Of a stretch of DNA of 64,000 bases, positions 8,028-15,094 are shown in pieces. The position numbers and the translations under genes were made by a program. Numbering within the stretch: the stretch's first letter is position 1; each line of letters starts with the position of its first letter. The notes beneath the pieces are model-generated. The model ran no database searches. It was not told the DNA's origin and saw only the letters and a program-made list of their open reading frames with translations. Source of the stretch: Proruminimicrobium sp964487915 (GTDB lineage: Bacteria; Elusimicrobiota; Endomicrobiia; Endomicrobiales; Endomicrobiaceae); NCBI GenBank assembly GCA_964487915.1, contig CAZASN010000001.1:310001-374000 (forward strand). Direction: 5' to 3'.

Positions 8028-8528
8028 TTATATTTTTCTGCTGTCGTATGCCCAATGCAATACTGCCTGTCTTTGTTTGCACCGGCAATTCCAATCGCCG
8101 GGATGACAATTGTTTTTTAGCTGCACAATGTGGCGTTTGATTGCTTTCCATCTTTTAATCTGCCTTTGGTCATCTTCATGTCTTCTGCCCATAAAATACC
8201 GGCAATACCATTGAAACCAGCCTCTCGGGTCATCAGGATGTATCCATCCTTTTTGACGCCATACCGATAAAGGCTGGCTGGCATTTACTCCAAAAAAATT
8301 AAGGTCCGGATCATGCTTTTCAGAGCATAATTTTGCCTTGATAAACCAGTCATTGGGAAATTCCGACATGCAGTCTGTCATATATTTTCCGCCGAATACG
8401 CCAAGTTCCAACATCTCTTTAGGAGTTAGCTGTGGTTTGAAGTTCGGGTCAAAATTTTTACCGGGTTTTTCTGAAATGAAGTACACATAATTTTTTTGCA
8501 TTTTATCATTGACCGTAACTTTTTTCAT
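8028..8528 (-). CDS. Conserved hypothetical protein, Trp/His/Cys-rich
   Basis: This 166-aa soluble protein is rich in aromatic and charged residues. Conspicuous segments are LTPKEMLELGVFGGKYM, NFFGVNASQPLSVW, GWIHPDDPRGWFQWYCRYF and HPGDWNCRCKQRQAVLHWAYDSRKI. It resembles widespread conserved hypothetical proteins of this length that have no assigned function. The open frame extends upstream to 8570, but the ATG at 8528 follows GAGGTGG and starts the conserved part, so it is preferred. Gene order suggests co-transcription with the upstream methyltransferase (72 bp gap). Confidence 0.8.
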   Translation of the reverse strand: MKKVTVNDKMQKNYVYFISEKPGKNFDPNFKPQLTPKEMLELGVFGGKYMTDCMSEFPNDWFIKAKLCSEKHDPDLNFFGVNASQPLSVWRQKGWIHPDDPRGWFQWYCRYFMGRRHEDDQRQIKRWKAIKRHIVQLKNNCHPGDWNCRCKQRQAVLHWAYDSRKI

Positions 8529-8600
8529 ATCCACCTCGTAAATGAGTATAAATGCGGTTAATAATAACAAAATCCGATAATTATCGGATAGTATAACGGC

Positions 8601-9347
8601 TTAGCGCGGCATAATAGCAAAAACGCCCCAGCCCAAATATTCACGCGTATAAGCGGCGTAGTGCTTTGGCTCTGATGTTAGTTTAGTGCGAACTTCTTTT
8701 GCTAATTCATCATTGGGATTAGCTTCAAGCCATAGGCGCATGGTAAGCCATTTTGCAGCCTCATATCTGTCCCACCCGTCTTGGTCAGCCAAGACCATTT
8801 CAACAACGTCATAACCAAGTTGTCCGAAAGAAGCCAGAAGTTCCGGAAGTATTAGAAAATCTGAAATTGAGTTGGCAAAACACTCCTTGGCAATAGTTTC
8901 TGTCGGAGGCAGCTGCCGCCAGTATGGCTCGCCTATAAGTATAATTCCTCCGTTATTCAAACTGCGTTCAAGAAGTTTAATAGTGCCCGCGACTCCGCCT
9001 CCGATCCAAGTTGCTCCGACACAGGCTGCTACGCCTACTTTCTCGTCAGAAACATAGCCTGCCGCATCGCCATGAATGAATTTAACTTTATCAGCGACGC
9101 CGAGTTCTTTTGCGCGGAGTTTTGCCTGCTCGGTAAACAATTGGCTCATATCAACGCCTGTGCCGGTGATTCTGTAATCGCGCGCCCAAGTGCAAAGCAT
9201 TTCACCCGAACCGCTTCCGAGGTCTAATATTTTTGTTTCGGTTTTCAAACGCAATGCAGATCCTAGAGCGGCAAACTTTTCAGGCGTGAACGGGTTATGT
9301 ATGCGGTGAGCGCTTTCTGTAATATTGAATATTCTTGGAATGTCCAT
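8601..9347 (-). CDS. Class I SAM-dependent methyltransferase
   Basis: The 248-aa protein has the class I motif I ILDLGSGSGEML (about 41-52), an acidic end of strand 2 (GTGVDMS), motif II-like KFIHGDAAGY and a post-I segment GGIILIGEPYWRQLPP. This is the UbiE/Methyltransf_11-type Rossmann methyltransferase. No residue identifies the acceptor; small-molecule methylation is likeliest. No membrane segments. It reads in the same direction as the conserved hypothetical gene downstream. Confidence 0.85.
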   Translation of the reverse strand: MDIPRIFNITESAHRIHNPFTPEKFAALGSALRLKTETKILDLGSGSGEMLCTWARDYRITGTGVDMSQLFTEQAKLRAKELGVADKVKFIHGDAAGYVSDEKVGVAACVGATWIGGGVAGTIKLLERSLNNGGIILIGEPYWRQLPPTETIAKECFANSISDFLILPELLASFGQLGYDVVEMVLADQDGWDRYEAAKWLTMRLWLEANPNDELAKEVRTKLTSEPKHYAAYTREYLGWGVFAIMPR

Positions 9348-9458
9348 TTTGTAAAATCTCCATGTTTAAATTTATTATTATAATCCTATGATAATAAAAA
9401 TTTTTTTGCAAAGTTTTTTAAAATGGAGATGATATTAATTGTTATTGCGGCGAAAAAA

Positions 9459-10274
9459 TCAGAAAACAAAAACAGGACCTATCAACAGGAATGAGTTTGT
9501 TTCATATTTGTCATTGAAACAGTCATACTTTACGGATATGCCGAGCTGTTTTGAAAGTAAAAAATCTAATCTGTTTCGGGTTGTAAACAGCGGATTTTCG
9601 CCGTTTTTAAAACGTGCGTATACTTTTGTGTCAAAGCGTATAAAATGAGTTATTTTAAATTCTGCTTTTATACCGGCCGTCATATAATCAATTGATACGG
9701 AAGAGTTTGAAGAAAAGCCGTTAACAGTCTTGCCGCCGATGAGCATACCTTCGGATGTCATTGAAGTTTCTACCTGCTCGTTTAAATAGCCTATAAACGG
9801 CGTAATTTTTTGTTTGCCGATATGAAATTGAACGCCTGCGATAGGATGAAATGCCCAAAAGGATGTATTAACATTGAGAGACAGAAGCGGCGCGATATCT
9901 TCGTGCGGCATTTTTGTAAAAACATTTATATAGTCCGCATAAAACCCGATCATTGGTCTGATACCGGATTCTTTCCCGAAATAATAAAGACCGTAAAACA
10001 TATAGCCGTTTTCGTCGCTGTTATTAAGTTTTGAAAAATGGAACATGCCGCCTAATGTGTAATCAGGGCATGTATACATCATCATAAGAGCGGAAATTGG
10101 TCCCGAATCACTAAGCGTATTTGTTCCACCAGTGCCGGACTGGTATTGAATATCACTGTTAATACTTCCAAACATGGGGGAAACTAAAAAAATCCCAGCC
10201 TTCTCACCCGCTGATACCACCGATACACAAAATATAAAAGTTAATGATAATAAAACCAATCTTAATATTTTCAA
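9459..10274 (-). CDS. Predicted outer-membrane beta-barrel protein, unknown function
   Basis: The 271-aa protein starts with a clear signal peptide (about 1-22, MKILRLVLLSLTFIFCVSVVSAG). The mature part alternates short amphipathic strands with turns (for example YMFYGLYYFGKESGIRPMIGFYADY and KITPFIGYLNEQV) and ends GPVFVF, with a C-terminal aromatic residue as in BamA-recognised barrels. A small barrel of about 10-12 strands is a reasonable inference. No family was recognised. The start is 12 bp after the YkvA-like gene, so the two are likely co-transcribed. Confidence 0.65.
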   Translation of the reverse strand: MKILRLVLLSLTFIFCVSVVSAGEKAGIFLVSPMFGSINSDIQYQSGTGGTNTLSDSGPISALMMMYTCPDYTLGGMFHFSKLNNSDENGYMFYGLYYFGKESGIRPMIGFYADYINVFTKMPHEDIAPLLSLNVNTSFWAFHPIAGVQFHIGKQKITPFIGYLNEQVETSMTSEGMLIGGKTVNGFSSNSSVSIDYMTAGIKAEFKITHFIRFDTKVYARFKNGENPLFTTRNRLDFLLSKQLGISVKYDCFNDKYETNSFLLIGPVFVF

Positions 10275-10285
10275 TTTAATCTCTT

Positions 10286-10567
10286 TTAATCAATAGTTTT
10301 ATTTGAAGAAAATCTATTTCTATGTTCTTTTATCAGTTCTTTTGGTATCAATTTAACAGCAATGAAGATTAATAACGGAATAATAATAACATCGTCTAAT
10401 TGTCCGATAACCGGAATAAAATCAGGAACCAAATCAATAGGATTAAGCGCATATGCAACAGCCAGTCCAAGGAATAATTTGCTTAACTTTGGCGTTCTTG
10501 AGTCCTTTAAAATAGCTTTATAAAATTTGATTTCTTGTTTAAATCTGTCAATCAGTTTGATTTTCAT
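10286..10567 (-). CDS. YkvA-family (DUF1232) small membrane protein
   Basis: The 93-aa protein contains YALNPIDLVPDFIPVIGQLDD (about 40-60), the diagnostic YkvA/DUF1232 core with its NPID and DFIP tetrads, followed by a hydrophobic helix IIIPLLIFIAVKLIP. The family is widespread and of unknown function. It precedes the predicted outer-membrane protein by 12 bp on the same strand and is preceded by a roughly 400-bp stretch with no gene. Confidence 0.9.
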   Translation of the reverse strand: MKIKLIDRFKQEIKFYKAILKDSRTPKLSKLFLGLAVAYALNPIDLVPDFIPVIGQLDDVIIIPLLIFIAVKLIPKELIKEHRNRFSSNKTID

Positions 10568-10720
10568 TTTAAATAATTATACAAATTCAGTTTTTTTATA
10601 TTTTATGTATTATACCCTTGTTTTACAAACTAATTTAAATTTTTACAAGACCTGAGAGAGTGGTAAGTTGAAGTGTATTCTTTAAAGTGCGGTATTCAAA
10701 AGAAACTATCACATTTACAT

Positions 10721-10753
10721 AGTATTTTGATTTTAGACGAGACACGAAGCGGT
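10721..10753. repeat. Intergenic repeat, copy 1
   Basis: The 33 nt beginning AGTATTTTGATTTTAGACGA and ending CACGAAGCGGT recur at 10857-10889 with one substitution (GAGA versus GAGG). They are direct repeats 136 bp apart, possibly members of a dispersed intergenic family. Confidence 0.7.
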
Positions 10754-10856
10754 AGAACTATCAAAAATTAAAGTTTTCAAATTTTATGCAGGATTTTGCG
10801 AAGATTTTTTATTTTTTTAACGCAATGACAATATATCAAGCAGATAAATTTTATGA

Positions 10857-10889
10857 AGTATTTTGATTTTAGACGAGGCACGAAGCGGT
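10857..10889. repeat. Intergenic repeat, copy 2
   Basis: This is the second copy of the repeat at 10721-10753, 32 of 33 positions identical. It is followed by a GC-rich extension (GAGCGTGTACTGTG, then CAGGCGGAGCCGG) that copy 1 lacks, so copy 1 may be a truncated element. Confidence 0.7.
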
Positions 10890-10971
10890 GAGCGTGTACT
10901 GTGAACAGGCGGAGCCGGAAGTACCAGAACCGCTGAGAAACGAAGTATAAAACCAAAAGACAAATAAAATA

Positions 10972-11059
10972 CGGAGAGAAGGGGATTCGAACCCCTGTTG
11001 CTGTCACCAGCAAACAGTCTTTCCAGGACTGCGCCTTAAACCAACTCGGCCATCTCTCC
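10972..11059 (-). tRNA. tRNA-Ser (GGA)
   Basis: Read on the minus strand, the acceptor arms GGAGAGA/TCTCTCC pair fully. The anticodon loop CTGGAAA, flanked by CAGTC/GACTG, gives GGA. A long variable arm (TTTGCTGGTGACAGCAA) and TTCGAAT T-loop follow, and the discriminator is G, all typical of class II tRNA-Ser. CCA is not encoded. Confidence 0.95.
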
Positions 11060-11069
11060 ATTTCGGTAT

Positions 11070-11098
11070 TTTATAACCCTGAAAGACCATTAGTTTAA
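11070..11098 (-). promoter_or_regulatory. Putative promoter of tRNA-Ser
   Basis: On the minus strand TTAAAC (11093-11098), 17-nt spacer, TATAAA (11070-11075), ending 10 nt before the mature 5' end of tRNA-Ser. Confidence 0.45.
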
Positions 11099-11122
11099 TA
11101 GTTTAGAATATTTTTGTCAAAC

Positions 11123-11154
11123 TTGTACAAAATTTCAATATTTTTTTGTATAAT
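11123..11154 (+). promoter_or_regulatory. Putative cysE promoter, near-leaderless
   Basis: TATAAT at 11149-11154 lies nine nucleotides before the cysE ATG, and TTGTAC at 11123-11128 is a candidate -35 with a long 20-nt spacer. There is no Shine-Dalgarno between the -10 and ATG. Confidence 0.4.
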
Positions 11155-11163
11155 ACAGACACT

Positions 11164-11823
11164 ATGAGTATTAAAAGCAAAATTAATTTGTTAAAAGAAG
11201 ACGTGCAGACAATATTTCATAAAGATCCGGCGGCAAGGTCGTGGCCGGAAGTTTTATTGTGCTATCCCGGACTTCATGCAATATGGATACACAGATTTGC
11301 GCACTATCTTTGGAAACATAATTTTTATTTCTGGGCAAGATTTTTATCACACATATCAAGATTTTTAACGGGAATTGAAATTCATCCCGGCGCAACGATA
11401 GGCAAAAGATTTTTTATAGATCACGGAATGGGCGTTGTTATAGGGGAAACTGCCGAAGTCGGAGACGATGTTTTGATATATAAGGGAGTAATACTCGGCG
11501 GCACTTCTTTAGAAAAGAAAAAGAGACATCCGACCGTAGGCAATCACGTTATTATAGGGTCTAACGCAGTTATTATAGGCGCAATTTTTATAGGAAATAA
11601 CGCAAGAATCGGAGCAGGTTCCGTTGTTATACACGATGTTCCGCCAAATGCCACGGCAGTCGGAGTTCCTGCAAGAATAGGATTAGGTTACAGTCAGGAA
11701 GAAGTTGACCATCTCGAACATGCAAAACTTCCCGATCCTGTTGCAGATGCTATGAAATTTGTTCTTAACGAACAGAAAAAACTTGAAGATAAAATTAATA
11801 AATTTATAAACGGACAAAAGTAA
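11164..11823 (+). CDS. cysE: Serine O-acetyltransferase
   Basis: The 219-aa protein acetylates L-serine with acetyl-CoA, the first step of cysteine synthesis. It has an N-terminal helical domain and a left-handed parallel beta-helix of hexapeptide repeats (from about residue 70: GIEIHPGATIGKRFFIDHGMGVVIGETAEVGDDV), with the catalytic His in IDHGMG and the AcCoA-binding KRHPTVGNHV loop. The C-terminus extends to NEQKKLEDKINKFINGQK. The upstream TTG at 11146 would give six extra residues, but it overlaps the -10 box, so ATG 11164 is chosen. A strong terminator follows. Confidence 0.93.
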   Translation: MSIKSKINLLKEDVQTIFHKDPAARSWPEVLLCYPGLHAIWIHRFAHYLWKHNFYFWARFLSHISRFLTGIEIHPGATIGKRFFIDHGMGVVIGETAEVGDDVLIYKGVILGGTSLEKKKRHPTVGNHVIIGSNAVIIGAIFIGNNARIGAGSVVIHDVPPNATAVGVPARIGLGYSQEEVDHLEHAKLPDPVADAMKFVLNEQKKLEDKINKFINGQK

Positions 11824-11833
11824 AAAAATTAAA

Positions 11834-11870
11834 TAAAAAAAGCGCATCTTAATCAAGATGCGCTTTTTTA
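11834..11870. terminator. Bidirectional intrinsic terminator (cysE / rbr)
   Basis: GCGCATCTT and AAGATGCGC form a perfect 9-bp stem with an AATC loop, flanked by an A run on the left and a T run on the right. This stops transcription from both convergent genes. Confidence 0.9.
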
Positions 11871-11881
11871 TTTGTTTTAAA

Positions 11882-12457
11882 TTAATAATTGTCCGCCGCA
11901 ACTTCCTGATATGCTTTAGGATGCGCGCATGCAGGGCACAAATCAACCGCTTCTTTTGAATTATATACGTATCCGCAGTTTCTGCATCTCCATTTTATGG
12001 CGCCGTCTTTTTTAAATACTTTGTCGTTTTTGACGTTTGCCGCAAGAGCAAGATATCTTCTTTCATGTTCTGCTTCAACAGTGGAAATGAATCTGTAAAC
12101 GCTTGCTATTTCGTCAAACCCTTCCTGTTCCGCCACTTTTGCGAATTCAGGATAAAGTATAGTATGTTCTTCATTTTCTCCCGCCGCAGCCGCTTTCAGA
12201 TTTTCCAAAGTTGTTCCTATTTTACCGGCCGGATATGTCGCCGTTATTTCCAAATCTCCGCCTTCAAGAAATTTAAAAAATCTTTTAGCATGTTCCTTTT
12301 CATTGTCCGCGGTTTCGGTAAAAATAGCCGAAATTTGTTCATATCCTTCTTTCTTTGCGACAGAAGCAAAGTATGTATATCTGTTTCTTGCCTGAGATTC
12401 TCCCGCAAATGATTTGAGCAAATTTTTTTCTGTTTTTGTTCCTTTTACGCTTTTCAT
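11882..12457 (-). CDS. rbr: Rubrerythrin
   Basis: This 191-aa peroxide-reducing diiron protein has an N-terminal four-helix ferritin-like domain with the Glu/His diiron ligands (FAGESQARNRY, ADNEKEHAKRFF, EEHTILYPEFAK, STVEAEHERRY) and a C-terminal rubredoxin domain (CRNCGYVY and CPACAHPK). It reduces H2O2 with electrons from rubredoxin or similar donors in the cytoplasm. The frame is open to 12484, but ATG 12457 follows GGAGG and matches the family N-terminus (MKSVKGTKTEKNL). It is last in the perR-sor-rbr unit. Confidence 0.96.
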   Translation of the reverse strand: MKSVKGTKTEKNLLKSFAGESQARNRYTYFASVAKKEGYEQISAIFTETADNEKEHAKRFFKFLEGGDLEITATYPAGKIGTTLENLKAAAAGENEEHTILYPEFAKVAEQEGFDEIASVYRFISTVEAEHERRYLALAANVKNDKVFKKDGAIKWRCRNCGYVYNSKEAVDLCPACAHPKAYQEVAADNY

Positions 12458-12476
12458 TTTAAGCCTCCGTTTGTTT

Positions 12477-12635
12477 TTATGCAAACCAATCAGGTATTTC
12501 GCTATTTTTCCAGACGGCTATTTCAGCCTTTTCGCCTTTGTAATGATTTCTGTAAGCTTTAACGGCGTCGTTAAGTCTGTAATGTTCCGGCATAGCCTGT
12601 ACAAAATCGGTTAGTTCTGTTTTATTAAACTTCAA
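12477..12635 (-). CDS. Small 52-codon ORF between sor and rbr, unknown function
   Basis: A TTG-initiated frame encodes LKFNKTELTDFVQAMPEHYR, then LNDAVKAYRNHYKGEKAEIA, then VWKNSEIPDWFA. It lies in the same frame as sor, immediately after the sor stop codon, and stops 19 bp before the rbr start. Composition looks protein-like (amphipathic, no rare clusters). No ATG is available upstream and no Shine-Dalgarno is obvious; an internal ATG gives a 38-aa product. It may be a genuine small protein, a readthrough tail of superoxide reductase, or a decayed gene. Confidence 0.45.
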   Translation of the reverse strand: MKFNKTELTDFVQAMPEHYRLNDAVKAYRNHYKGEKAEIAVWKNSEIPDWFA

Positions 12636-12641
12636 AACATT

Positions 12642-13025
12642 TTATAAATCTGTTTTCCAAAGACCATGCAGATTGCAGTATTCGTATACCGAAACGACTT
12701 CGTCGTCAACGAGAGAAAATACGGCTTTTGGGGCGTCTCCCGGATTTAAAGATTTTCTCTGTCCGCCTTTTTTCGTTTCAACGTATATAAATTGTATGTA
12801 ATGTGCCTGTTCCATAGGATGAGGAACGCTTCCGATATTTACGGTTACGGTATGTCCTTCAATTTTAACTACAGGAACGTGTTTTTCGGTGCTTGCGTCA
12901 ACGGTATTCGGTATAAGTTCCGTCATTTTTTCTCCGCAGCATACAAGCGGCACACCTTTATTAAGCACCATTCCTACGAGATTTCCGCAGTGTTTGCAAA
13001 TAAAAAATTTGTGATTTCCAGCCAT
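12642..13025 (-). CDS. Desulfoferrodoxin (2Fe-superoxide reductase)
   Basis: This 127-aa protein reduces superoxide to peroxide without making oxygen. The N-terminal desulforedoxin-like domain has the four rubredoxin-type cysteines (CKHCG and VCCGEK). The catalytic domain shows the His ligands in EKHVP and HPMEQAHYI and the C-x-x-H ligand pair in EYCNLHGLW, the Fe(His)4Cys centre II. Length is typical. It follows perR by 35 bp and precedes rbr, coupling superoxide reduction to peroxide reduction in one regulated unit. Confidence 0.95.
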   Translation of the reverse strand: MAGNHKFFICKHCGNLVGMVLNKGVPLVCCGEKMTELIPNTVDASTEKHVPVVKIEGHTVTVNIGSVPHPMEQAHYIQFIYVETKKGGQRKSLNPGDAPKAVFSLVDDEVVSVYEYCNLHGLWKTDL

Positions 13026-13060
13026 AATTAATACCTCCGGTTTTTTTATCAGATTTATGG

Positions 13061-13465
13061 TTATAAATCTTTTTTACATTCTTTGCATACGCCTGAAAAA
13101 TAAGCGCATACGCTTTCAACTTTATGCCCGTCAATTTCTTTCTTAATAATATTTTTACAGTCTAAGTCCAAATCAAATATTTTACCGCATTTATCGCAGA
13201 CAAAATGATAATGAACGGACGGATTTCCGTCATAGATGGCTTCGCCTTTGCCGGAAAACTTTACTGCTTTTATAAGTCCGGCTTTATCAAGAGATTTAAC
13301 AGTGTTATAAACGGTTGTTTTTGATATGGTGGGACATATTTTAAGCATATGTTTATAAATCGTCTCTACGTTAGGATGATTTTTACCGGCATAAATATAT
13401 TCAAGGATCCTTTGTCTTTGAAAAGTTGATTTGAGCGACGCAGCTCTTAGTTTATTTGTAATCAT
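13061..13465 (-). CDS. perR: Fur-family regulator, PerR-like
   Basis: The 134-aa protein has an N-terminal winged helix (KSTFQRQRILEYI to KTTVYNTVKSLDKAGLI) and a C-terminal metal-binding dimerisation domain with HYHFVCDKCG and CKECKKDL, the two CxxC pairs of the structural Zn site. Placement at the head of the sor-rbr operon favours peroxide sensing (PerR) over iron sensing, though the assignment is contextual. ATG at 13465 directly follows the -10/operator region; no ribosome site exists, so translation is probably leaderless. Likely autoregulated through the inverted repeat at 13466-13482. Confidence 0.85.
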   Translation of the reverse strand: MITNKLRAASLKSTFQRQRILEYIYAGKNHPNVETIYKHMLKICPTISKTTVYNTVKSLDKAGLIKAVKFSGKGEAIYDGNPSVHYHFVCDKCGKIFDLDLDCKNIIKKEIDGHKVESVCAYFSGVCKECKKDL

Positions 13466-13505
13466 TACAATTTGATATTGTATACAAAATAAAAAATAAA
13501 GTCAA
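13466..13505 (-). promoter_or_regulatory. perR-sor-rbr promoter with overlapping inverted-repeat operator
   Basis: On the minus strand TTGACT (13500-13505), exactly 17 nt, TACAAT (13477-13482). The -10 is the left arm of the inverted repeat TACAAT-ATCAA-ATTGTA (13466-13482), whose right arm abuts the start codon. A repressor dimer here would block both the -10 and the start site. Transcription should begin within a few nt of ATG. Confidence 0.7.
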
Positions 13506-13510
13506 TATTT

Positions 13511-13678
13511 TTATTTTAAGAATAAAAAACGAATTGAAACATGGATTAAAGCGGCAATAAAACCCGCTATTGCAAAAATTTTATGCAGCTTGAATTTTCT
13601 TTTAAATGCAAAAAAAACGGCGATGCAAAAACAACTGAAAGCCGTAATGCCGGCAAATTCAAAAATTTCAAATAACAT
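13511..13678 (-). CDS. Small membrane protein (55 aa), unknown function
   Basis: Sequence begins MLFEIFEFAGITAFSCFCIA, continues through a basic turn (FKRKFKLHK), and ends with a second hydrophobic helix. AAGGAGCG lies 4 nt before ATG. Two-helix hairpin topology is likely. It follows the 50-aa membrane peptide (10 bp gap), both downstream of the flavodiiron protein gene, forming the tail of that operon. Confidence 0.7.
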   Translation of the reverse strand: MLFEIFEFAGITAFSCFCIAVFFAFKRKFKLHKIFAIAGFIAALIHVSIRFLFLK

Positions 13679-13688
13679 AGCACGCTCC

Positions 13689-13841
13689 TTAATTAAAAAA
13701 TAGCATAGTTGAACGGATGATAAGAAGAATTATTGCGATTGTCACAAACAGGATCTGCATTTTTGTGTTGCGTTTTACGGAAAAAATAATGCCCAAAACA
13801 AGAGATGTAAGCCCGACAATGCCAATAATATCCGGCAGCAT
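13689..13841 (-). CDS. Small membrane protein (50 aa), unknown function
   Basis: The peptide MLPDIIGIVGLTSLVLGIIF, SVKRNTKMQI, then LFVTIAIILLIIRSTMLFFN has two hydrophobic helices separated by a basic loop. A strong GGAGG lies 4 nt before the ATG, and the frame ends 10 bp before the next small membrane gene. Not recognised. Placement 32 bp after the flavodiiron protein gene suggests co-expression. Confidence 0.7.
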   Translation of the reverse strand: MLPDIIGIVGLTSLVLGIIFSVKRNTKMQILFVTIAIILLIIRSTMLFFN

Positions 13842-13873
13842 GTCACCTCCGTTACGGCTTTATAATGATCCGG

Positions 13874-15052
13874 TCAGTTAAGTTTTTCGGCAAGCATGAC
13901 GCCCGCATCAAAACATTTTTTTAGTTCTGATGAATCGGGTTTAAATTTAGCGTCTGTCTGTCCGATTACTTCAATTCCGGAAGATTTTAAAGTTTCAACA
14001 ATATCTTTTACCGCTCCGCCGGCCCATCCGTAAGAACCGAATGCGAATGCCGTTCTTTTTTGCGGTTTAAGCCCTTTTAGAAAGTATAAAAATCCGGCGA
14101 TATAAGGGAGCATTTCGTTGTCATGCGTAGAAGAACCTATTATAAAAGTTTTTGCGTCAAGCATCTCATAGGCGAGTTCTCCGAAATCAGTTGAAGCGAT
14201 GTCAAAAAATTTAGCTTCTATTCCTTTTGACGATAGACCGTTAAGAATTGCTCTTGCCATTAACTCGGTTGAACCCCACATTGTTTCATAAACAATAACG
14301 GCTTTATTTTCGGTTTTATTTTGCGCCCACTGCATATAAAGTCCAATGATCTCGGAAATTCCTTTTCTCCATATCATTCCGTGGCTTGGCGCTATCATTT
14401 CAATTTCAAGATTCATTGCGGCAAGTTCGGTCAGTTTTCTTTGGATTATTGAGCCGAGAGCCCAAAGTATATTGGCGTAATATTTTTTTGCTTCTTTAAA
14501 TAAATCGGCCCGGTCTATTTCGTCGTCAAAAAGTTTATTTGACGTTATGTGCTGTCCGAAAGCGTCGTTTGAAAACAGAATTTTTTTCTCAGGGCAGTAC
14601 GTCATCATGCTGTCGGGCCAGTGAATCATCGGAACTTCAATAAATTTAAAAGTATAATCGCCCGTATTAAAGGAGTTTCCGGTTTTTACCGTGTTTATTT
14701 CAATGTTAAGTTTATAATATTTGGATGCGCCTTCTTTTAATTTAGCCGTTGCGTAAAATTTTGCGTTAGGGCACATTTCGGCTACATATTCAAGAGAACC
14801 GGAATGATCCGGTTCAAGATGGTTTAAAACTATATGTTTTATCTCTTTAGTGTCAATTATTTCTGAAATATTTGACAGAAATTCTTCTTCAAAACCTTTA
14901 TGAACCACGTCTATAAGGACAGGTTCCTTTCCCGTAATAAGATAAGAATTGTAAGTTGCGCCTTTTTTTGTGATATACGTGTTGCCGTGGAATTTTCTGA
15001 CGTTCCAGTCAACTATGCCGACGGCGTATATGTTTTCGGTAATTTGTCTCAT
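13874..15052 (-). CDS. fprA: Flavodiiron protein (FprA-type A oxygen/NO reductase)
   Basis: The 392-aa protein has an N-terminal metallo-beta-lactamase-like diiron domain with the HLEPDH ligand motif (about 80-85) and further His/Asp ligands in MIHWPDSM and APSHGMIW, then a C-terminal flavodoxin domain (from about 255, VIVYETMWGSTELMA and GSSTHDNEMLP). Flavodiiron proteins reduce O2 to water (or NO to N2O) using rubredoxin as donor, and rubredoxin is encoded upstream on the same strand. AGGAGC precedes the ATG. It lies in a long unit with Fe-S assembly genes. Confidence 0.94.
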   Translation of the reverse strand: MRQITENIYAVGIVDWNVRKFHGNTYITKKGATYNSYLITGKEPVLIDVVHKGFEEEFLSNISEIIDTKEIKHIVLNHLEPDHSGSLEYVAEMCPNAKFYATAKLKEGASKYYKLNIEINTVKTGNSFNTGDYTFKFIEVPMIHWPDSMMTYCPEKKILFSNDAFGQHITSNKLFDDEIDRADLFKEAKKYYANILWALGSIIQRKLTELAAMNLEIEMIAPSHGMIWRKGISEIIGLYMQWAQNKTENKAVIVYETMWGSTELMARAILNGLSSKGIEAKFFDIASTDFGELAYEMLDAKTFIIGSSTHDNEMLPYIAGFLYFLKGLKPQKRTAFAFGSYGWAGGAVKDIVETLKSSGIEVIGQTDAKFKPDSSELKKCFDAGVMLAEKLN

Positions 15053-15094
15053 AACATGCTCCTGACGTTTTACTGTGTTTCAATAAATTTTGAT

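Larger units (their letters stand above)
10568..10971. other. Gene-free stretch with a degenerate repeat
   Basis: This roughly 400-bp stretch has no convincing coding frame. It holds two copies of a 33-nt repeat (listed separately) and, after the second copy, a GC-richer tail (about 10878-10945) with short self-complementary runs, ending near tRNA-Ser. The tail could fold, but no known RNA family motif was recognised. Confidence 0.5.

Noticed and set aside
10568..10971. Possible SRP RNA, 6S RNA or riboswitch in the gene-free stretch
   Set aside because: No GGAAG-type SRP loop, no closing stems of 6S and no riboswitch consensus could be seen; only the repeat is supported.
10777..11061. Open frame of 94 codons on the minus strand
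   Set aside because: It covers tRNA-Ser and the repeat; it has no ribosome site and its sequence is translated tRNA, so it is not a gene.
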